A program made the translations under genes and the position numbers. A stretch of 50,124 nucleotides of DNA from assembly GCA_035946615.1 (NCBI GenBank), contig DASYZB010000053.1, positions 1 to 50,124 on the forward strand. The letters run 5' to 3'. Within the stretch, counting starts at the first letter, position 1. Each line of letters opens with the position of its first letter. This stretch comes from Verrucomicrobiia bacterium. GTDB lineage: Bacteria; Verrucomicrobiota; Verrucomicrobiia; Limisphaerales; UBA8199. Below are positions 1-7,999 of this stretch, in pieces. Below the pieces are notes generated by a model. It worked only from the letters and a program-made list of their open reading frames with translations. It was not told the origin of the DNA and ran no database searches.

Positions 1-201
1 TCTACTCAGGGAACCGACTGGCTTGGTCGGGTTTTTAAGGCCAAGTTGCAGGTGAATGGGAGTGGCCGGCCGACCGGCTTGTCGATTGAGTACCCCCAAG
101 AGCAACCGCATGCCGGGCGCAGTTTGAACTCGCAGATTGAAAGCGGCAGATTCGCTCTGCGAGCTATTTCTTCTTTTGCATTGCCACGGCGAGCGTCGTA
201 G
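1..201 (+). CDS. 3' end of an unidentified CDS (partial)
   Basis: Frame 1 is open from the first base to a TAG at 199-201, giving 66 residues of a C-terminus. The stretch around residues 12-50 (KAKLQVNGSGRPTG, then SIEYPQEQ) has normal protein composition. The last 15 residues are less convincing. The stop codon lies inside an inverted repeat (183-208). I do not recognise the family. The upstream part is outside the window, so whether the frame really belongs to a gene cannot be confirmed. Confidence 0.4.
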   Translation, partial: STQGTDWLGRVFKAKLQVNGSGRPTGLSIEYPQEQPHAGRSLNSQIESGRFALRAISSFALPRRAS

Positions 202-208
202 CCGTGGC
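183..208. repeat. 8-bp inverted repeat (hairpin)
   Basis: GCCACGGC (183-190) and GCCGTGGC (201-208) are perfect reverse complements separated by 10 nt. The right arm begins on the last base of the stop codon of the upstream open frame. An A-rich tract follows, with no T-run, so it is not a classical intrinsic terminator on the + strand. Confidence 0.5.
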
Positions 209-250
209 GATCGCAAAAGAGAAAAAGAAAACCAAAACCAAAGCAGTAAT

Positions 251-667
251 ATGAGACGAAGAAACACAAATATAATGTGCATTGCCGCCATTTGGGCGGC
301 GCTCGTGGTGGGCAGCTACGCCCTTCATGCGTGCTGTTACCAACCAAGCAACACGGACGCTTGCCGAAACGTTCTGAACCCCCCACCCGACACCATAGTC
401 GATATAAATGGCGAGGAGTGCGACATCACTACCGACTCCTCGTATGATGACCTCGTTGGCTGGAACTTCGAGACCTGTACCGGGCTCGGTACCATGTGCG
501 CATGGAACACCACCTATTGTAACGTGGCATACGATTGTCCGTCGGGAATGGAGTCCATAGAGTATTATCTACCTTCTGGCCCGCCGACGTTAGTCGTAGT
601 TTATGGCTCCTGCGGCAGTGACTGCAGCAACCCCGGCGGTAGTTGCGCAGACTGCCAGGACTTTTAG
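251..667 (+). CDS. Cysteine-rich secreted protein, function unknown
   Basis: The product has 138 residues. The frame is open further upstream (from 137), but ATG 251 is chosen because it gives a proper signal peptide: a basic start (MRRR), a hydrophobic core at about residues 9-24 and a likely cleavage near residue 27. The mature part is small, acidic, and carries 12 cysteines in about 111 residues, starting with a CC pair and ending in a dense cysteine cluster. This suggests a disulfide-stabilised extracellular or periplasmic protein. No catalytic motif is recognisable. It lies just upstream of a pseudopilin gene on the same strand, so a link to a type II secretion/pilus-like system is possible but unproven. 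The frame stays open for 55 codons beyond the TAG stop. Confidence 0.6.
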   Translation: MRRRNTNIMCIAAIWAALVVGSYALHACCYQPSNTDACRNVLNPPPDTIVDINGEECDITTDSSYDDLVGWNFETCTGLGTMCAWNTTYCNVAYDCPSGMESIEYYLPSGPPTLVVVYGSCGSDCSNPGGSCADCQDF

Positions 668-673
668 GGGTGC

Positions 674-835
674 GTGGAGATCTCCACTTTAACGGGCGCT
701 GAGAATTTTAAAACATCCCTCAACGAGGCGATCATTTGCGATAGAATTCATTCGCGCCCGCTCAGCGTCCTGGAGGACAGTCCCAGTGAGATCTTGATTT
801 ACCTGCGTACTAGTAGCGGGGTTGATGGTGTTTGA
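674..835 (+). other. Possible small ORF in frame with the preceding gene
   Basis: After the TAG at 665-667 the same frame stays open to a TGA at 833-835. A GTG at 674 lies 3 nt after AGGGG, which is too close for a good ribosome binding site. The translation has a plausible amino-acid mix but no recognisable domain. It may be a small gene, a remnant of a longer version of the upstream gene, or chance. Confidence 0.2.
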
Positions 836-855
836 AACTAGACGGAGATACCGCC

Positions 856-1734
856 ATGCGCACAAGCTTGTTTTGTGGTGAGCCCCCGAATTCTCGTGGG
901 TTTACACTTATTGAACTGCTGGTGGTGATCGCCATCATCGCGATTTTGGCCGCGATGCTGCTGCCGGCGCTGAATCGCGCCAAGAGGAAGGCACACACGG
1001 TGGTGTGCCTGAGCAATCAACGGCAGATAAACCTGAGCTTTGGTGTGGCTAAAGACGGGCTGAATGGCAGGTTCGACCAGCCGGAACTGGGTGACTGGTA
1101 CGCCAATGAGGTTGGACGGCTCGGCTCTCCGTGGATTTGCCCGAGCGCTCCGATAGTGCTTTCGTGGACGGATCCTATCTTTAACCGGGAGTTTGGAAAC
1201 TATGGGGGTGCCGCCTCTGCCTGGATGTTTCCCGACTGGTGGGATTTCTATTATTTCAAGGGGGCGCCAAACGTCCCTTCTACAAAAAACGAGCGTCGGG
1301 CAGGAAGTTACGCGATGAATGGGTCATTTTTTGAAAAGGCTATAGATCTGCGGTTTCGACACAACGACTTTGGTACAACGATCGGTGGTAAAAATTGTTT
1401 CGTGACGGAGAATTGGATAAAGCAGCCGATGTGAACTCCGGTTGTCGCCGAGTGCAGGGAGAACACGTTGGAGCCAGCGGCGACGGACCGGCCCGCAATC
1501 AATCTCCGCGACTGTACTCCTGCTTATGTTTGGAGCATGGGCACAATGACTATGCCACGTCACGGCAACAGCCCTGCGTCGGCTCCGACGTACTGGCCGA
1601 TGAATCAGCCGCTGCCAGGGGCGATTAACGTTTCATTTTATGATGGCCATGGCGAGACCGTCCAACTGGACCGCCTGTGGCAGTTGTATTGGGGACCGTA
1701 TTATCAGCCGCCCGCCAGGCGCCCGGGATTGTGA
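856..1734 (+). pseudogene. Type II secretion-like pseudopilin, interrupted by an in-frame TGA
   Basis: ATG 856 follows a GGAG box by about 8 nt and gives a class III prepilin leader. Cleavage is expected between Gly15 and Phe16, with Glu20 as the conserved E+5 of the mature protein and a 20-residue hydrophobic helix after it. This is the N-terminus of the large verrucomicrobial/planctomycete pseudopilin family. The frame stops at TGA 1432-1434 (codon 193) and then continues in the same frame to 1734. The second part carries the family's C-terminal block (INVSFYDGH, then LDRLWQLYW). Both halves are in one frame, so one nonsense change, perhaps from TGG (Trp), explains the break. The first 192 residues could still form a truncated pilin. 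A sequencing error remains possible. Confidence 0.75.
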
Positions 1735-1862
1735 GACAATCCCATCATGACCACGCAGCAATCCGCCACGCCCAACAACAGTTTCCCAGAATGCCCAGAA
1801 TTAATGCGCTTGCCATGCCCCGGGGCGCTGCCCATATTGCGCGCCTGAACTGAAAGATTTTT

Positions 1863-2096
1863 ATGGCTGATGTTGCAAACAAATACCCTGAAAATACAGC
1901 GGGCAAATATTACGTGGACAATCAATGCATCGATTGCGATTTGTGCCGCGAAACCGCTCCGGACAATTTCAAACGCAATGAAGACGGCGGCTATTCTTAT
2001 GTCTATAAGCAACCCGAGTCGCCCGAAGAAGAAGCCCGCTGCAAGGAAGCCAAAGAGGGATGCCCGGTGGAAGCCATTGGTGACAACGGGGCTTAG
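1863..2096 (+). CDS. Small [4Fe-4S] ferredoxin
   Basis: The product is a 77-residue acidic protein. Cysteines C22, C25 and C28 form a CxxCxxC motif, and C67, followed by proline, supplies the fourth ligand of a single [4Fe-4S] cluster. C60 is extra. This fits the short monocluster ferredoxins (Fer4_13/Fer4_15 type) that act as soluble electron carriers. The partner enzyme cannot be named from context. Its TAG stop (2094-2096) overlaps the stop codon of convergent cinA by two bases. The 128 nt upstream hold only a 33-codon reading frame of doubtful value. Confidence 0.85.
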   Translation: MADVANKYPENTAGKYYVDNQCIDCDLCRETAPDNFKRNEDGGYSYVYKQPESPEEEARCKEAKEGCPVEAIGDNGA

Positions 2097-3361
2097 CGCC
2101 CTGCTTGTATCGTTCGCCGCAACAAGTCCATTGCTTGCTGGCCGGTGATTTGCTTGAACGTTTCCCGGTCCAAAGGATTGTAGTTTCGAAGGACCTTGGC
2201 GCCAAACTCGCCGCTTAAACCGATGTACACCGTGCCGACCGGCTTTTCCGCCGTGCCGCCCGCCGGACCTGCTATGCCCGTGACCGACAAGGCATAATCA
2301 GCCCCGGTTTGGCGCCGCGCGCCTTCGGCCATCTGCCGCGCGACCTCCTCGCTGACGGCGCCGTGCTGGGATATAGAGGCGGCATCAACGCCCAGGAACT
2401 TGGTCTTTGCCTCGTTGCAATAAGCTACGATGCCGGCGAGAAGAACGGCTGAGGCGCCGGGCACATCGGTGATTCGATTGGCGATGCTCCCGCCGGTGCA
2501 TGACTCGGCAAGCGCCAGGGTCTCGTGGCGTTGGGCGAGCAGTCGAACCAGCGTCCGTTCCAGCTCCTCTTCTTCAGAGCTATACAGGTCGAGCCCAAGT
2601 TGAGGGCAAACCAGGGCCTCGGCCTGAGCCACCAGGTCCGCAGCCTTTGGCCCGTGGGCCGCCAGGCGCACATCGACCTGGCCCGGACGGGCGCAATAAC
2701 CCAATTCCAATCCGGCTTCCACCAACTGCAGCAAGAGCCCTCCGATTTTTCCTTCAACGCCTGATTCGGTTGTGCCCGTGGCGCGCAGTGTGCGGCATAC
2801 AAAAATGGATTCACCGGCCGGAATGCGTCGCAGCAAAGGAATCACCGAATCAGTAAACATCGGGCGCAACTCACGAGGGGGGCCGGGCAACAGGATGAGC
2901 CAGCTCGATTGGCGCCCGGGACGGAAAAGATTGGGTTGCACCTCAATCGCCAGGCCCGGAGCAGTGCCGTGCGGGTTGGGCAATACCAGCGCACCGTCAG
3001 GCACTAGGGCTTGAACCCGCGTTTTCTGTGGCATCGCGCGGTTGCGCGCCTCGAAAAAGCCGCTGATATGCTTGAGGACAGCAGCATCTTCCCGCAGCGT
3101 TTTGCCAAGCAAATGCGCTATTCGGTCCCGCGTCAGGTCATCGGAAGTGGGCCCCAAACCCCCTGTGACAAAAATCAGGTCCGCCCGCCCGAGGGCTTCA
3201 CGGACGGCGGTCTCTATCGAATCGGCGTTATCCGGAACAGCCACCTGGCGCTTGACGACATGGCCCAAGTCCGCCAGTTGCCGGCACAGCCATTGCTGGT
3301 GCGTGTTGAGAACCCGGCCCAAAAGCAACTCGCTGCCCGTATTGATCAATTCAACAGCCAT
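2093..3361 (-). CDS. cinA: CinA-like protein (NMN amidohydrolase, competence/damage-inducible type)
   Basis: The ATG at 3361 gives 422 residues and begins with the family's usual MAVELINTGSE; a longer frame adds 12 unconserved residues. The N-terminal half is the molybdopterin-binding-like (COG1058) domain, with the GGLGPTSDD signature. The C-terminal domain carries AESCTGG and TGIAGP, typical of nicotinamide mononucleotide deamidase (PncC), which recycles NMN from the NAD cycle. Full-length two-domain CinA proteins are usually 400-430 residues, so this copy is complete. The gene is divergent from the TonB operon and convergent with the ferredoxin gene. Confidence 0.92.
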   Translation of the reverse strand: MAVELINTGSELLLGRVLNTHQQWLCRQLADLGHVVKRQVAVPDNADSIETAVREALGRADLIFVTGGLGPTSDDLTRDRIAHLLGKTLREDAAVLKHISGFFEARNRAMPQKTRVQALVPDGALVLPNPHGTAPGLAIEVQPNLFRPGRQSSWLILLPGPPRELRPMFTDSVIPLLRRIPAGESIFVCRTLRATGTTESGVEGKIGGLLLQLVEAGLELGYCARPGQVDVRLAAHGPKAADLVAQAEALVCPQLGLDLYSSEEEELERTLVRLLAQRHETLALAESCTGGSIANRITDVPGASAVLLAGIVAYCNEAKTKFLGVDAASISQHGAVSEEVARQMAEGARRQTGADYALSVTGIAGPAGGTAEKPVGTVYIGLSGEFGAKVLRNYNPLDRETFKQITGQQAMDLLRRTIQAGR

Positions 3362-3402
3362 GCCGGGCAGTGTCGGTAGGGATTTGGCGGGTGGCAAGTT
3401 TG

Positions 3403-3419
3403 TTAGGAGCGCTTCCTAA
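3403..3419. promoter_or_regulatory. Palindrome between divergent cinA and tonB genes
   Basis: TTAGGA (3403-3408) and TCCTAA (3414-3419) are perfect arms around a 5-nt centre. They sit in the roughly 100-bp gap between two divergent start codons, a position that fits an operator. No regulator is identifiable. Confidence 0.3.
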
Positions 3420-3460
3420 ACAGTTGCCCCTCCAGCCGGGGTGCGGCAAGATGATAGCTG

Positions 3461-4453
3461 ATGTCTGTTGCCGGAACGCCATCATTACACCAGGACCGGG
3501 CTGAGGCCTCGCGCCTGGTTTGGGCATTGGTCATATCATTGGCCATCCACCTGTTTTTTTTCGGCAGCTATTATGGCGCTAAGAAACTCCTCGCGTGGTA
3601 TGATATCCATCACACGGCCTGGCTCCGCCCGCTCGCACAAGTGGCGGAGCTGTTGAACAAGAAACCAAACCCGCTCCAGCCCAGGCAGCAAGAGGCCCCG
3701 CTGATGTTCGTGGAAGTCACCCCACTCCAAGCCACCACCGAACCCCCTAAGGACGCCAAATACTATTCCGATAAAAGTTCCAAGGCCGCAAACCCGGACG
3801 CGAACAAAGACACCGCCACTCCGCTTATCAATGGCAAACAGACCGACATCGCCAAAACTGACGATGTCCCCCGCCCGAAATTTGTTCCACTTCAACCCAC
3901 ACCTCCTCCGCAGCCGGCCCAAAAGGAACTACCCGAGCTCAAACCACGCCCGACGCCCGAACCCGGGGACCTGACGATGGCGAAGCCTGAGCCAAGCCCG
4001 CCTAAGGACCCGGGAGAAGCGCCGGTTTCACGACCGCGGACGATAGCCGAGGCGCTGGCGCGCAAGCAGGACTTCAATCGCTTGGCAGGAGAAAAGATGA
4101 AAGAGGAGGGCGGAGTCAGCCGGCGTTTCAATACTTCACTGGATGTAAAGGGAACGCCCTTTGGAGCGTACGATTACGCATTTATCCAGGCGGTCGAGCA
4201 ACACTGGTATGACCTGTTGGATGAGCGCCAGTACGCCTCGGACAGCCGCGGTCGAGTGGTGCTGCACTTCACTTTGCACTATGACGGGCGCGTTACCGAT
4301 ATGGAGATGGCCGAAAACACTGCCGGGGAGGTCCTTGGGTTGATCTGCGAAAAGGCCGTCCTGGACCCCGCCCCTTTTCAGCCTTGGCCGATTGAGATGC
4401 GGCGCGTGATGGGCGAAACCCGGAACATTCAATTCACCTTCATTTATTACTGA
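3461..4453 (+). CDS. TonB/TolA-like energy transducer
   Basis: The product has 330 residues and the usual TonB build: a short cytoplasmic start, one inner-membrane helix at about residues 19-38, a long proline/lysine-rich periplasmic spacer at about 80-200, and a folded C-terminal domain at about 240-330 with the TonB-like line RGRVVLHFTLHYDGRV. It should transmit proton-motive force to outer-membrane partners. The exbB and exbD genes follow with gaps of 3 and 2 nt, so the three form one operon. Whether it serves TonB-dependent receptors or Tol-Pal envelope maintenance cannot be decided: no receptor or pal/tolB gene is in the window. Confidence 0.82.
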   Translation: MSVAGTPSLHQDRAEASRLVWALVISLAIHLFFFGSYYGAKKLLAWYDIHHTAWLRPLAQVAELLNKKPNPLQPRQQEAPLMFVEVTPLQATTEPPKDAKYYSDKSSKAANPDANKDTATPLINGKQTDIAKTDDVPRPKFVPLQPTPPPQPAQKELPELKPRPTPEPGDLTMAKPEPSPPKDPGEAPVSRPRTIAEALARKQDFNRLAGEKMKEEGGVSRRFNTSLDVKGTPFGAYDYAFIQAVEQHWYDLLDERQYASDSRGRVVLHFTLHYDGRVTDMEMAENTAGEVLGLICEKAVLDPAPFQPWPIEMRRVMGETRNIQFTFIYY

Positions 4454-4456
4454 TTT

Positions 4457-5056
4457 ATGGAAACCATCGTTTATGTCCTGCTGGGCCTGACCTCGATTGT
4501 GGGTCTGGCATTTATTATCGAACGAGGGATTGCCTTGCGCTGGCGCCGGGTGCTGCCGGTTGAAATCGAGGCGGCGGTGCAATCCTGCCAGACTCCCGAG
4601 GATGTCCCGATGCTGCGCCGGGTTTGCCAGCAGCACCGCGCCCCCATGAGCAGCCTGCTCATCCTGACTGCCGACCACATGGATTGGCCCAAAGTCGAGA
4701 ATGTCGAGGCCCTCCAAACCCGCGCCCGGCACGAGATCGCCAGGCTCGAACGCGGGTTGGTGGTGCTGGAAATCATTGTGGGCATTGCGCCGCTGCTGGG
4801 CCTGGTCGGCACCATCCTGGGCATGATGACCGTCTTTGGTGATGTAGGCGAGAAGGGCCTGGAGAATGCCGCCAAGCTGGCCCAAGGCATCTCTCTTATT
4901 CTACGGGCGACCCTCATGGGTTTGCTCATTGCCATCCCGGCGCTGATTTTCTGGAGTTATTACACCAAAAAAGTCGAGACCATCGCAGTCGAGATGGAGA
5001 CGATTTGCGATGAATTTATCCGCCGCCAGTACCGCGAAGAGGTGGCAAAAAGGTAA
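4457..5056 (+). CDS. exbB: MotA/TolQ/ExbB proton channel family protein
   Basis: The product is a 199-residue membrane protein with an N-terminal helix at about residues 3-22 and two more helices at about 98-120 and 152-175 in the conserved core. The core shows IAPLLGLVGTILGMM and later GLLIAIPALIFW, the hallmark of ExbB/TolQ channels. These pentamers conduct protons around the ExbD dimer and drive the TonB-like protein. It starts 3 nt after the tonB-like stop and is followed 2 nt later by exbD, which implies translational coupling. Confidence 0.9.
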   Translation: METIVYVLLGLTSIVGLAFIIERGIALRWRRVLPVEIEAAVQSCQTPEDVPMLRRVCQQHRAPMSSLLILTADHMDWPKVENVEALQTRARHEIARLERGLVVLEIIVGIAPLLGLVGTILGMMTVFGDVGEKGLENAAKLAQGISLILRATLMGLLIAIPALIFWSYYTKKVETIAVEMETICDEFIRRQYREEVAKR

Positions 5057-5058
5057 CC

Positions 5059-5484
5059 ATGCGCTTTTACGTTCATAAACGGCGGCATCCGCCCGCCATT
5101 ATTATTGTCGCTTTAATCGACATCCTCATCGTTCTGCTGATTTACCTCATGGTCACCACCACCTTCAAGCAGCAGCCCGCGCTCAAGCTGGCTTTACCCG
5201 AATCGTCCCAGGCCCAAAAGACCGGCGCGAACGAAAGCGCCCCGTTGGTTGTGAGCATCGATCCTAAAGGAAACCTGCGTCTGGGACCGGATGCCATCCC
5301 GGTCACAGCCGATGGCCTCAAGCAGCGATTGGTCGATGCAGCCGTCAAAACCCCGGGACTCAAACTGGCGATTAACGCCGACCAAAGCGCCCCGTTTGGC
5401 CAAATCGTTAAGGTCATGGACGCCGCTAAGGAGGCCAACATCAAAATGGTCAACGCCTTTACGAAGGAAACGCCAAAGCCATAG
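5059..5484 (+). CDS. exbD: ExbD/TolR biopolymer transport protein
   Basis: The product has 141 residues with one transmembrane helix at about 13-33. That helix carries Asp21 in the ALIDILIVLLIY motif, the protonatable residue required in ExbD/TolR. The rest is a periplasmic domain ending in a basic tail. An AAGG ribosome binding site lies in the end of exbB. The gene completes the tonB-exbB-exbD operon. The 134 nt that follow contain a promoter-like TATAAT and no coding sequence that I can support. Confidence 0.9.
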   Translation: MRFYVHKRRHPPAIIIVALIDILIVLLIYLMVTTTFKQQPALKLALPESSQAQKTGANESAPLVVSIDPKGNLRLGPDAIPVTADGLKQRLVDAAVKTPGLKLAINADQSAPFGQIVKVMDAAKEANIKMVNAFTKETPKP

Positions 5485-5588
5485 GAATCATCAAGCCAAG
5501 CCAGCGTCCCCTGGGGTAAAAACCGACTATAGGAGCGGCAGTCACCCGGCTAGGTTGTTCCGACTCGCGGGTGCTCGTGTGGATGCGG

Positions 5589-5594
5589 TATAAT
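5589..5594 (+). promoter_or_regulatory. -10 promoter element (TATAAT)
   Basis: A perfect TATAAT lies 25 nt before the ATG of the small membrane protein at 5619. No good -35 is visible at 17 nt, so an activator or an extended -10 would be needed. Confidence 0.35.
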
Positions 5595-5618
5595 GTCGGC
5601 CGGCGCGCTCCGGGGACC

Positions 5619-5864
5619 ATGAACCGGGAATTTAAAAATTCACTAAAATCCTTTTCCCTGGAGTTCGTGCTCTATGCCGCTCTGGTGGCGGGCTATTATT
5701 TTCTGGTGCTGCATTTCCTGGGCGCCTGGTTGTGGCGCCTTTTTCAAACCGAGCGCCGGGCCTATGCCTTCATCGCGTTGGGTCTGATTGTCGGCCAGGG
5801 ATTGCTGCTGGAACTGCTCACTCGCCTGCTGCTGGCCTGGCTCAAACCACGCGCGGAGGATTGA
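5619..5864 (+). CDS. Small two-helix membrane protein, function unknown
   Basis: The product has 81 residues. ATG 5619 is preferred over the upstream start at 5571 because it follows a CGGGGA box and leaves out 16 residues that would overlap the -10 element. Two hydrophobic helices lie at about residues 15-36 and 47-70, with a basic loop between them and a basic C-terminus. The stop TGA overlaps the ATG of the TauE-type permease by one base (TGATG), so the two are translationally coupled. It may be an accessory subunit of that permease. No family is recognised. Confidence 0.65.
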   Translation: MNREFKNSLKSFSLEFVLYAALVAGYYFLVLHFLGAWLWRLFQTERRAYAFIALGLIVGQGLLLELLTRLLLAWLKPRAED

Positions 5865-6790
5865 TGCACTTTCCCATCGCCGGCGTAGTTATCAATCCAT
5901 TTTATCTGATCGGCGTGGGCTTTATTGTCGGCATCTTGGGCGGCTTTTTCGGCGTTGGGGGCAGCTTTTTGGCCGGTCCCGCCCTCTTTGCCGCCGGTGT
6001 GCCGATGAATTTTGTGGTGGGCACTGACCTGGCCCATATCGTGGGAAAATCAATCGTGGCGGCGCGCAAACATCGCGCGTTGGGCAACATCGATATCAAG
6101 CTGGGCTCGATTATGGTGGGCGGCACGATCGCCGGTGTGGAGGCCGGAGCGCAATTGATCCAAGCCTTGAAGCGCGCTGCAGATATCGACGCGGTCGTCG
6201 GCTGGACGTTTGTGGTGATCCTGACCGGCATTTCCGTGTTTATGAGCTGGGAGAGCATCAAGACCCTGCGCTCGCATGGCCCAGGGGGGCGCTCACGACC
6301 GGGGGCGCATCCATCTGGCCGCGATCATTCCGCAGCGGCCCACATTTGGCGCGCGGTGCATCGGATTAGTCTGCCCCCGCATATCAGCCTGCCGGTCTCG
6401 GGGATTAAGCGCATCTCAATTTGGGCGGTGTTGCTGGTGGCTTTTGTCGGTGGTTTCTTCAGCGGGTTTTTGGGTGGCGGCGCCGGCTATATCCGGATGC
6501 CGTGTTTTATTTATCTTTTGGGCATACCCACTCATATCGCTATTGGAACAGACCTCTTTGAGATCATCATCTCCGCCAGTTATGGCACTCTCACACACGC
6601 TCTTAAAGGCAATGTCGATATCCTCATTGCCCTGGTCATGCACACCGGCGCCGCTATTGGCGCTCAAATGGGCGCTACCCTGACCCAGTATTTCGTCGGC
6701 CCTCGCATCCGCCTGGCGTTCATCCCGCTGCCCATTATCGGAGCGCTCATCATGATCCATGGCCTCATGATGGGACACCACGGCCACTGA
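5864..6790 (+). CDS. TauE/SafE-family permease (sulfite exporter type)
   Basis: The product has 308 residues. The start is fixed by the TGATG overlap with the upstream gene. Each half carries the glycine-rich family repeat: GILGGFFGVGGSF near residue 22 and SGFLGGGAGYIRMP near residue 205, followed by the GTDL motif (residues about 53 and 233). About eight transmembrane helices are apparent. Members of the family export sulfite, sulfoacetate or related organosulfur compounds, but the substrate here is not determined. The central loop (about residues 140-165) is rich in Gly, His and Arg and is poorly conserved. Downstream, a tandem UspA gene starts 10 nt later and probably shares the transcript. 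Confidence 0.82.
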   Translation: MHFPIAGVVINPFYLIGVGFIVGILGGFFGVGGSFLAGPALFAAGVPMNFVVGTDLAHIVGKSIVAARKHRALGNIDIKLGSIMVGGTIAGVEAGAQLIQALKRAADIDAVVGWTFVVILTGISVFMSWESIKTLRSHGPGGRSRPGAHPSGRDHSAAAHIWRAVHRISLPPHISLPVSGIKRISIWAVLLVAFVGGFFSGFLGGGAGYIRMPCFIYLLGIPTHIAIGTDLFEIIISASYGTLTHALKGNVDILIALVMHTGAAIGAQMGATLTQYFVGPRIRLAFIPLPIIGALIMIHGLMMGHHGH

Positions 6791-6800
6791 TTCCCTGCTC

Positions 6801-7733
6801 ATGAGCGCCACAATAGAAAAGAAAACAGATGCAGGCCCGCTCCGAATGCTCCTGTGCAGCGATGGCTCGGAGCAAGCGGACCGCGCCGTCCGCGTGGGCG
6901 CCGCCATCGCCGCCGGATGCCAGGCCGCGGTCACGTTGCTGGGGATTGTGGAAAACCCTGGCAATTTCAATTCCATTCTCGAGTCGCTCAAGCGCGGACA
7001 AGCTCTGCTGGAAGATAAGAAAATCCATGCCGAACTCATCACCAAGGCGGGCGAGCCGCTCGAGGAGATTATCCACCGAACGGAAGAGGCCGCCTATGAC
7101 CTGGTGGTCATTGGCGCCGTGCGCAAGGAAACCCGCGGCTTATTCTGGATGTCCTCCAAATCCTACAAGATCATCAAAGAAATCAAGCCCCCCGTGCTCA
7201 TCGTTGCGGGCCAGGTCGCCACTATCAAGCGGGTGCTCATTTGCAGCGGCGGCAAGCGCTATATCGATGACGCCGTCCGGTTGACCGGCCAAATTGCCCA
7301 TGGCGCCCAGGCCGTCGTGACGCTGTTGCACGTGATGCCTGAGCCCCCGGCTATTTTTGCGGGCCTGCCTCGAATCGAACAGACCTCCGCCTGGTTGCTC
7401 GAATCCCCTTCGGAACTGGGCCGTAATTTGCGGCACGAAAAAGAGATGCTCGAATCCATGGGAGTGACCGCCGAGGTCCGCCTGCGCCATGGGCCGGTCT
7501 TGGAAGAAATTCTGCGCGAGGTGCAACGCGGTGATTATGACCTGGTGGTGACCGGGTCGGCACTCAGCCGCAGCTTGCGCACCTACATGTTGGGCGATAT
7601 CAGCCGTGAAATCGTCAACCGCGCCAACCGCGCCGTCCTGGTCGTGCGCAGCCGCCACAAACCCCTTGTCCCATCGTGGCGATTGCCAAGCTGGTTCGGG
7701 GGCGGGCAACGCTCTAAACCGTTAGCAGATTAG
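6801..7733 (+). CDS. Tandem universal stress protein (UspA x2)
   Basis: The product has 310 residues and two Usp domains, about 14-138 and 141-285. The first has the MLLCSDGSE start and ends PPVLIVAG; the second has VLICSGG and ends AVLVVRS. The ATP-binding G-2x-G-9x-G(S/T) signature is degenerate in both halves, so nucleotide binding is uncertain. A basic tail of about 25 residues follows. Tandem Usp proteins often sit next to transporters or respiratory genes and are thought to modulate stress survival. Here it is last in a three-gene operon with the TauE-type permease. Confidence 0.85.
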   Translation: MSATIEKKTDAGPLRMLLCSDGSEQADRAVRVGAAIAAGCQAAVTLLGIVENPGNFNSILESLKRGQALLEDKKIHAELITKAGEPLEEIIHRTEEAAYDLVVIGAVRKETRGLFWMSSKSYKIIKEIKPPVLIVAGQVATIKRVLICSGGKRYIDDAVRLTGQIAHGAQAVVTLLHVMPEPPAIFAGLPRIEQTSAWLLESPSELGRNLRHEKEMLESMGVTAEVRLRHGPVLEEILREVQRGDYDLVVTGSALSRSLRTYMLGDISREIVNRANRAVLVVRSRHKPLVPSWRLPSWFGGGQRSKPLAD

Positions 7734-7735
7734 CA

Positions 7736-7764
7736 TTGGCATTCGACCCGCCCCGTGCTACATA
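7736..7764 (+). promoter_or_regulatory. Weak sigma-70-like promoter before the small basic protein gene
   Basis: TTGGCA (7736-7741) is separated by 17 nt from TACATA (7759-7764). The -35 is good and the -10 poor. It lies 61 nt upstream of the ATG at 7825 and just after the Usp stop codon. Confidence 0.3.
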
Positions 7765-7824
7765 CACCCTCCGCTTGGAACTTTGAGCGGATTGAAACAA
7801 CCGAATAAACAGGAATTTTGATTT

Positions 7825-7980
7825 ATGTCACAACACCGGAGTTTGCGCGCCGCCGCCACCTTGGGGGGCAAACGCAATGTGCTGAAACGCTTTGAACGAT
7901 TGGAGTTGTTGAAAAAGCGCGGTCAATGGAAACCGGGTGATCGCATCACCGGCTTGCGCAAAACCAAGGGCGAGGCCTAA
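7825..7980 (+). CDS. Small basic protein of the Verrucomicrobia/Chlamydia type
   Basis: The product is 51 residues, strongly basic, and shows the conserved lines KRNVLKRFERLELLKKR and GQWKPGDR. It matches my memory of the small basic protein family TIGR04137, found in Chlamydiae and Verrucomicrobia and suspected to be ribosome- or RNA-associated; its function is not established. AGGA at 7811-7814 is a suitable ribosome binding site. It is followed at once by an rRNA pseudouridine synthase gene, which supports a ribosome link by context only. Confidence 0.85.
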   Translation: MSQHRSLRAAATLGGKRNVLKRFERLELLKKRGQWKPGDRITGLRKTKGEA

Positions 7981-7999
7981 GACCTGTATTCTGGTTCGT

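Noticed and set aside
1432-1434. UGA recoded as tryptophan or selenocysteine in the pseudopilin
   Set aside because: TGA is used as a normal stop by many genes in the window, and no SECIS-like structure is evident, so a nonsense change is favoured.
1747-1848. 33-codon ORF upstream of the ferredoxin gene
   Set aside because: It is short, has no ribosome binding site and no recognisable pattern.
6240-6370. Possible paired frameshifts in the TauE-type permease loop
   Set aside because: The central loop is odd in composition, but both flanks stay in one frame and the loop is variable in the family, so an unbroken gene is simpler.
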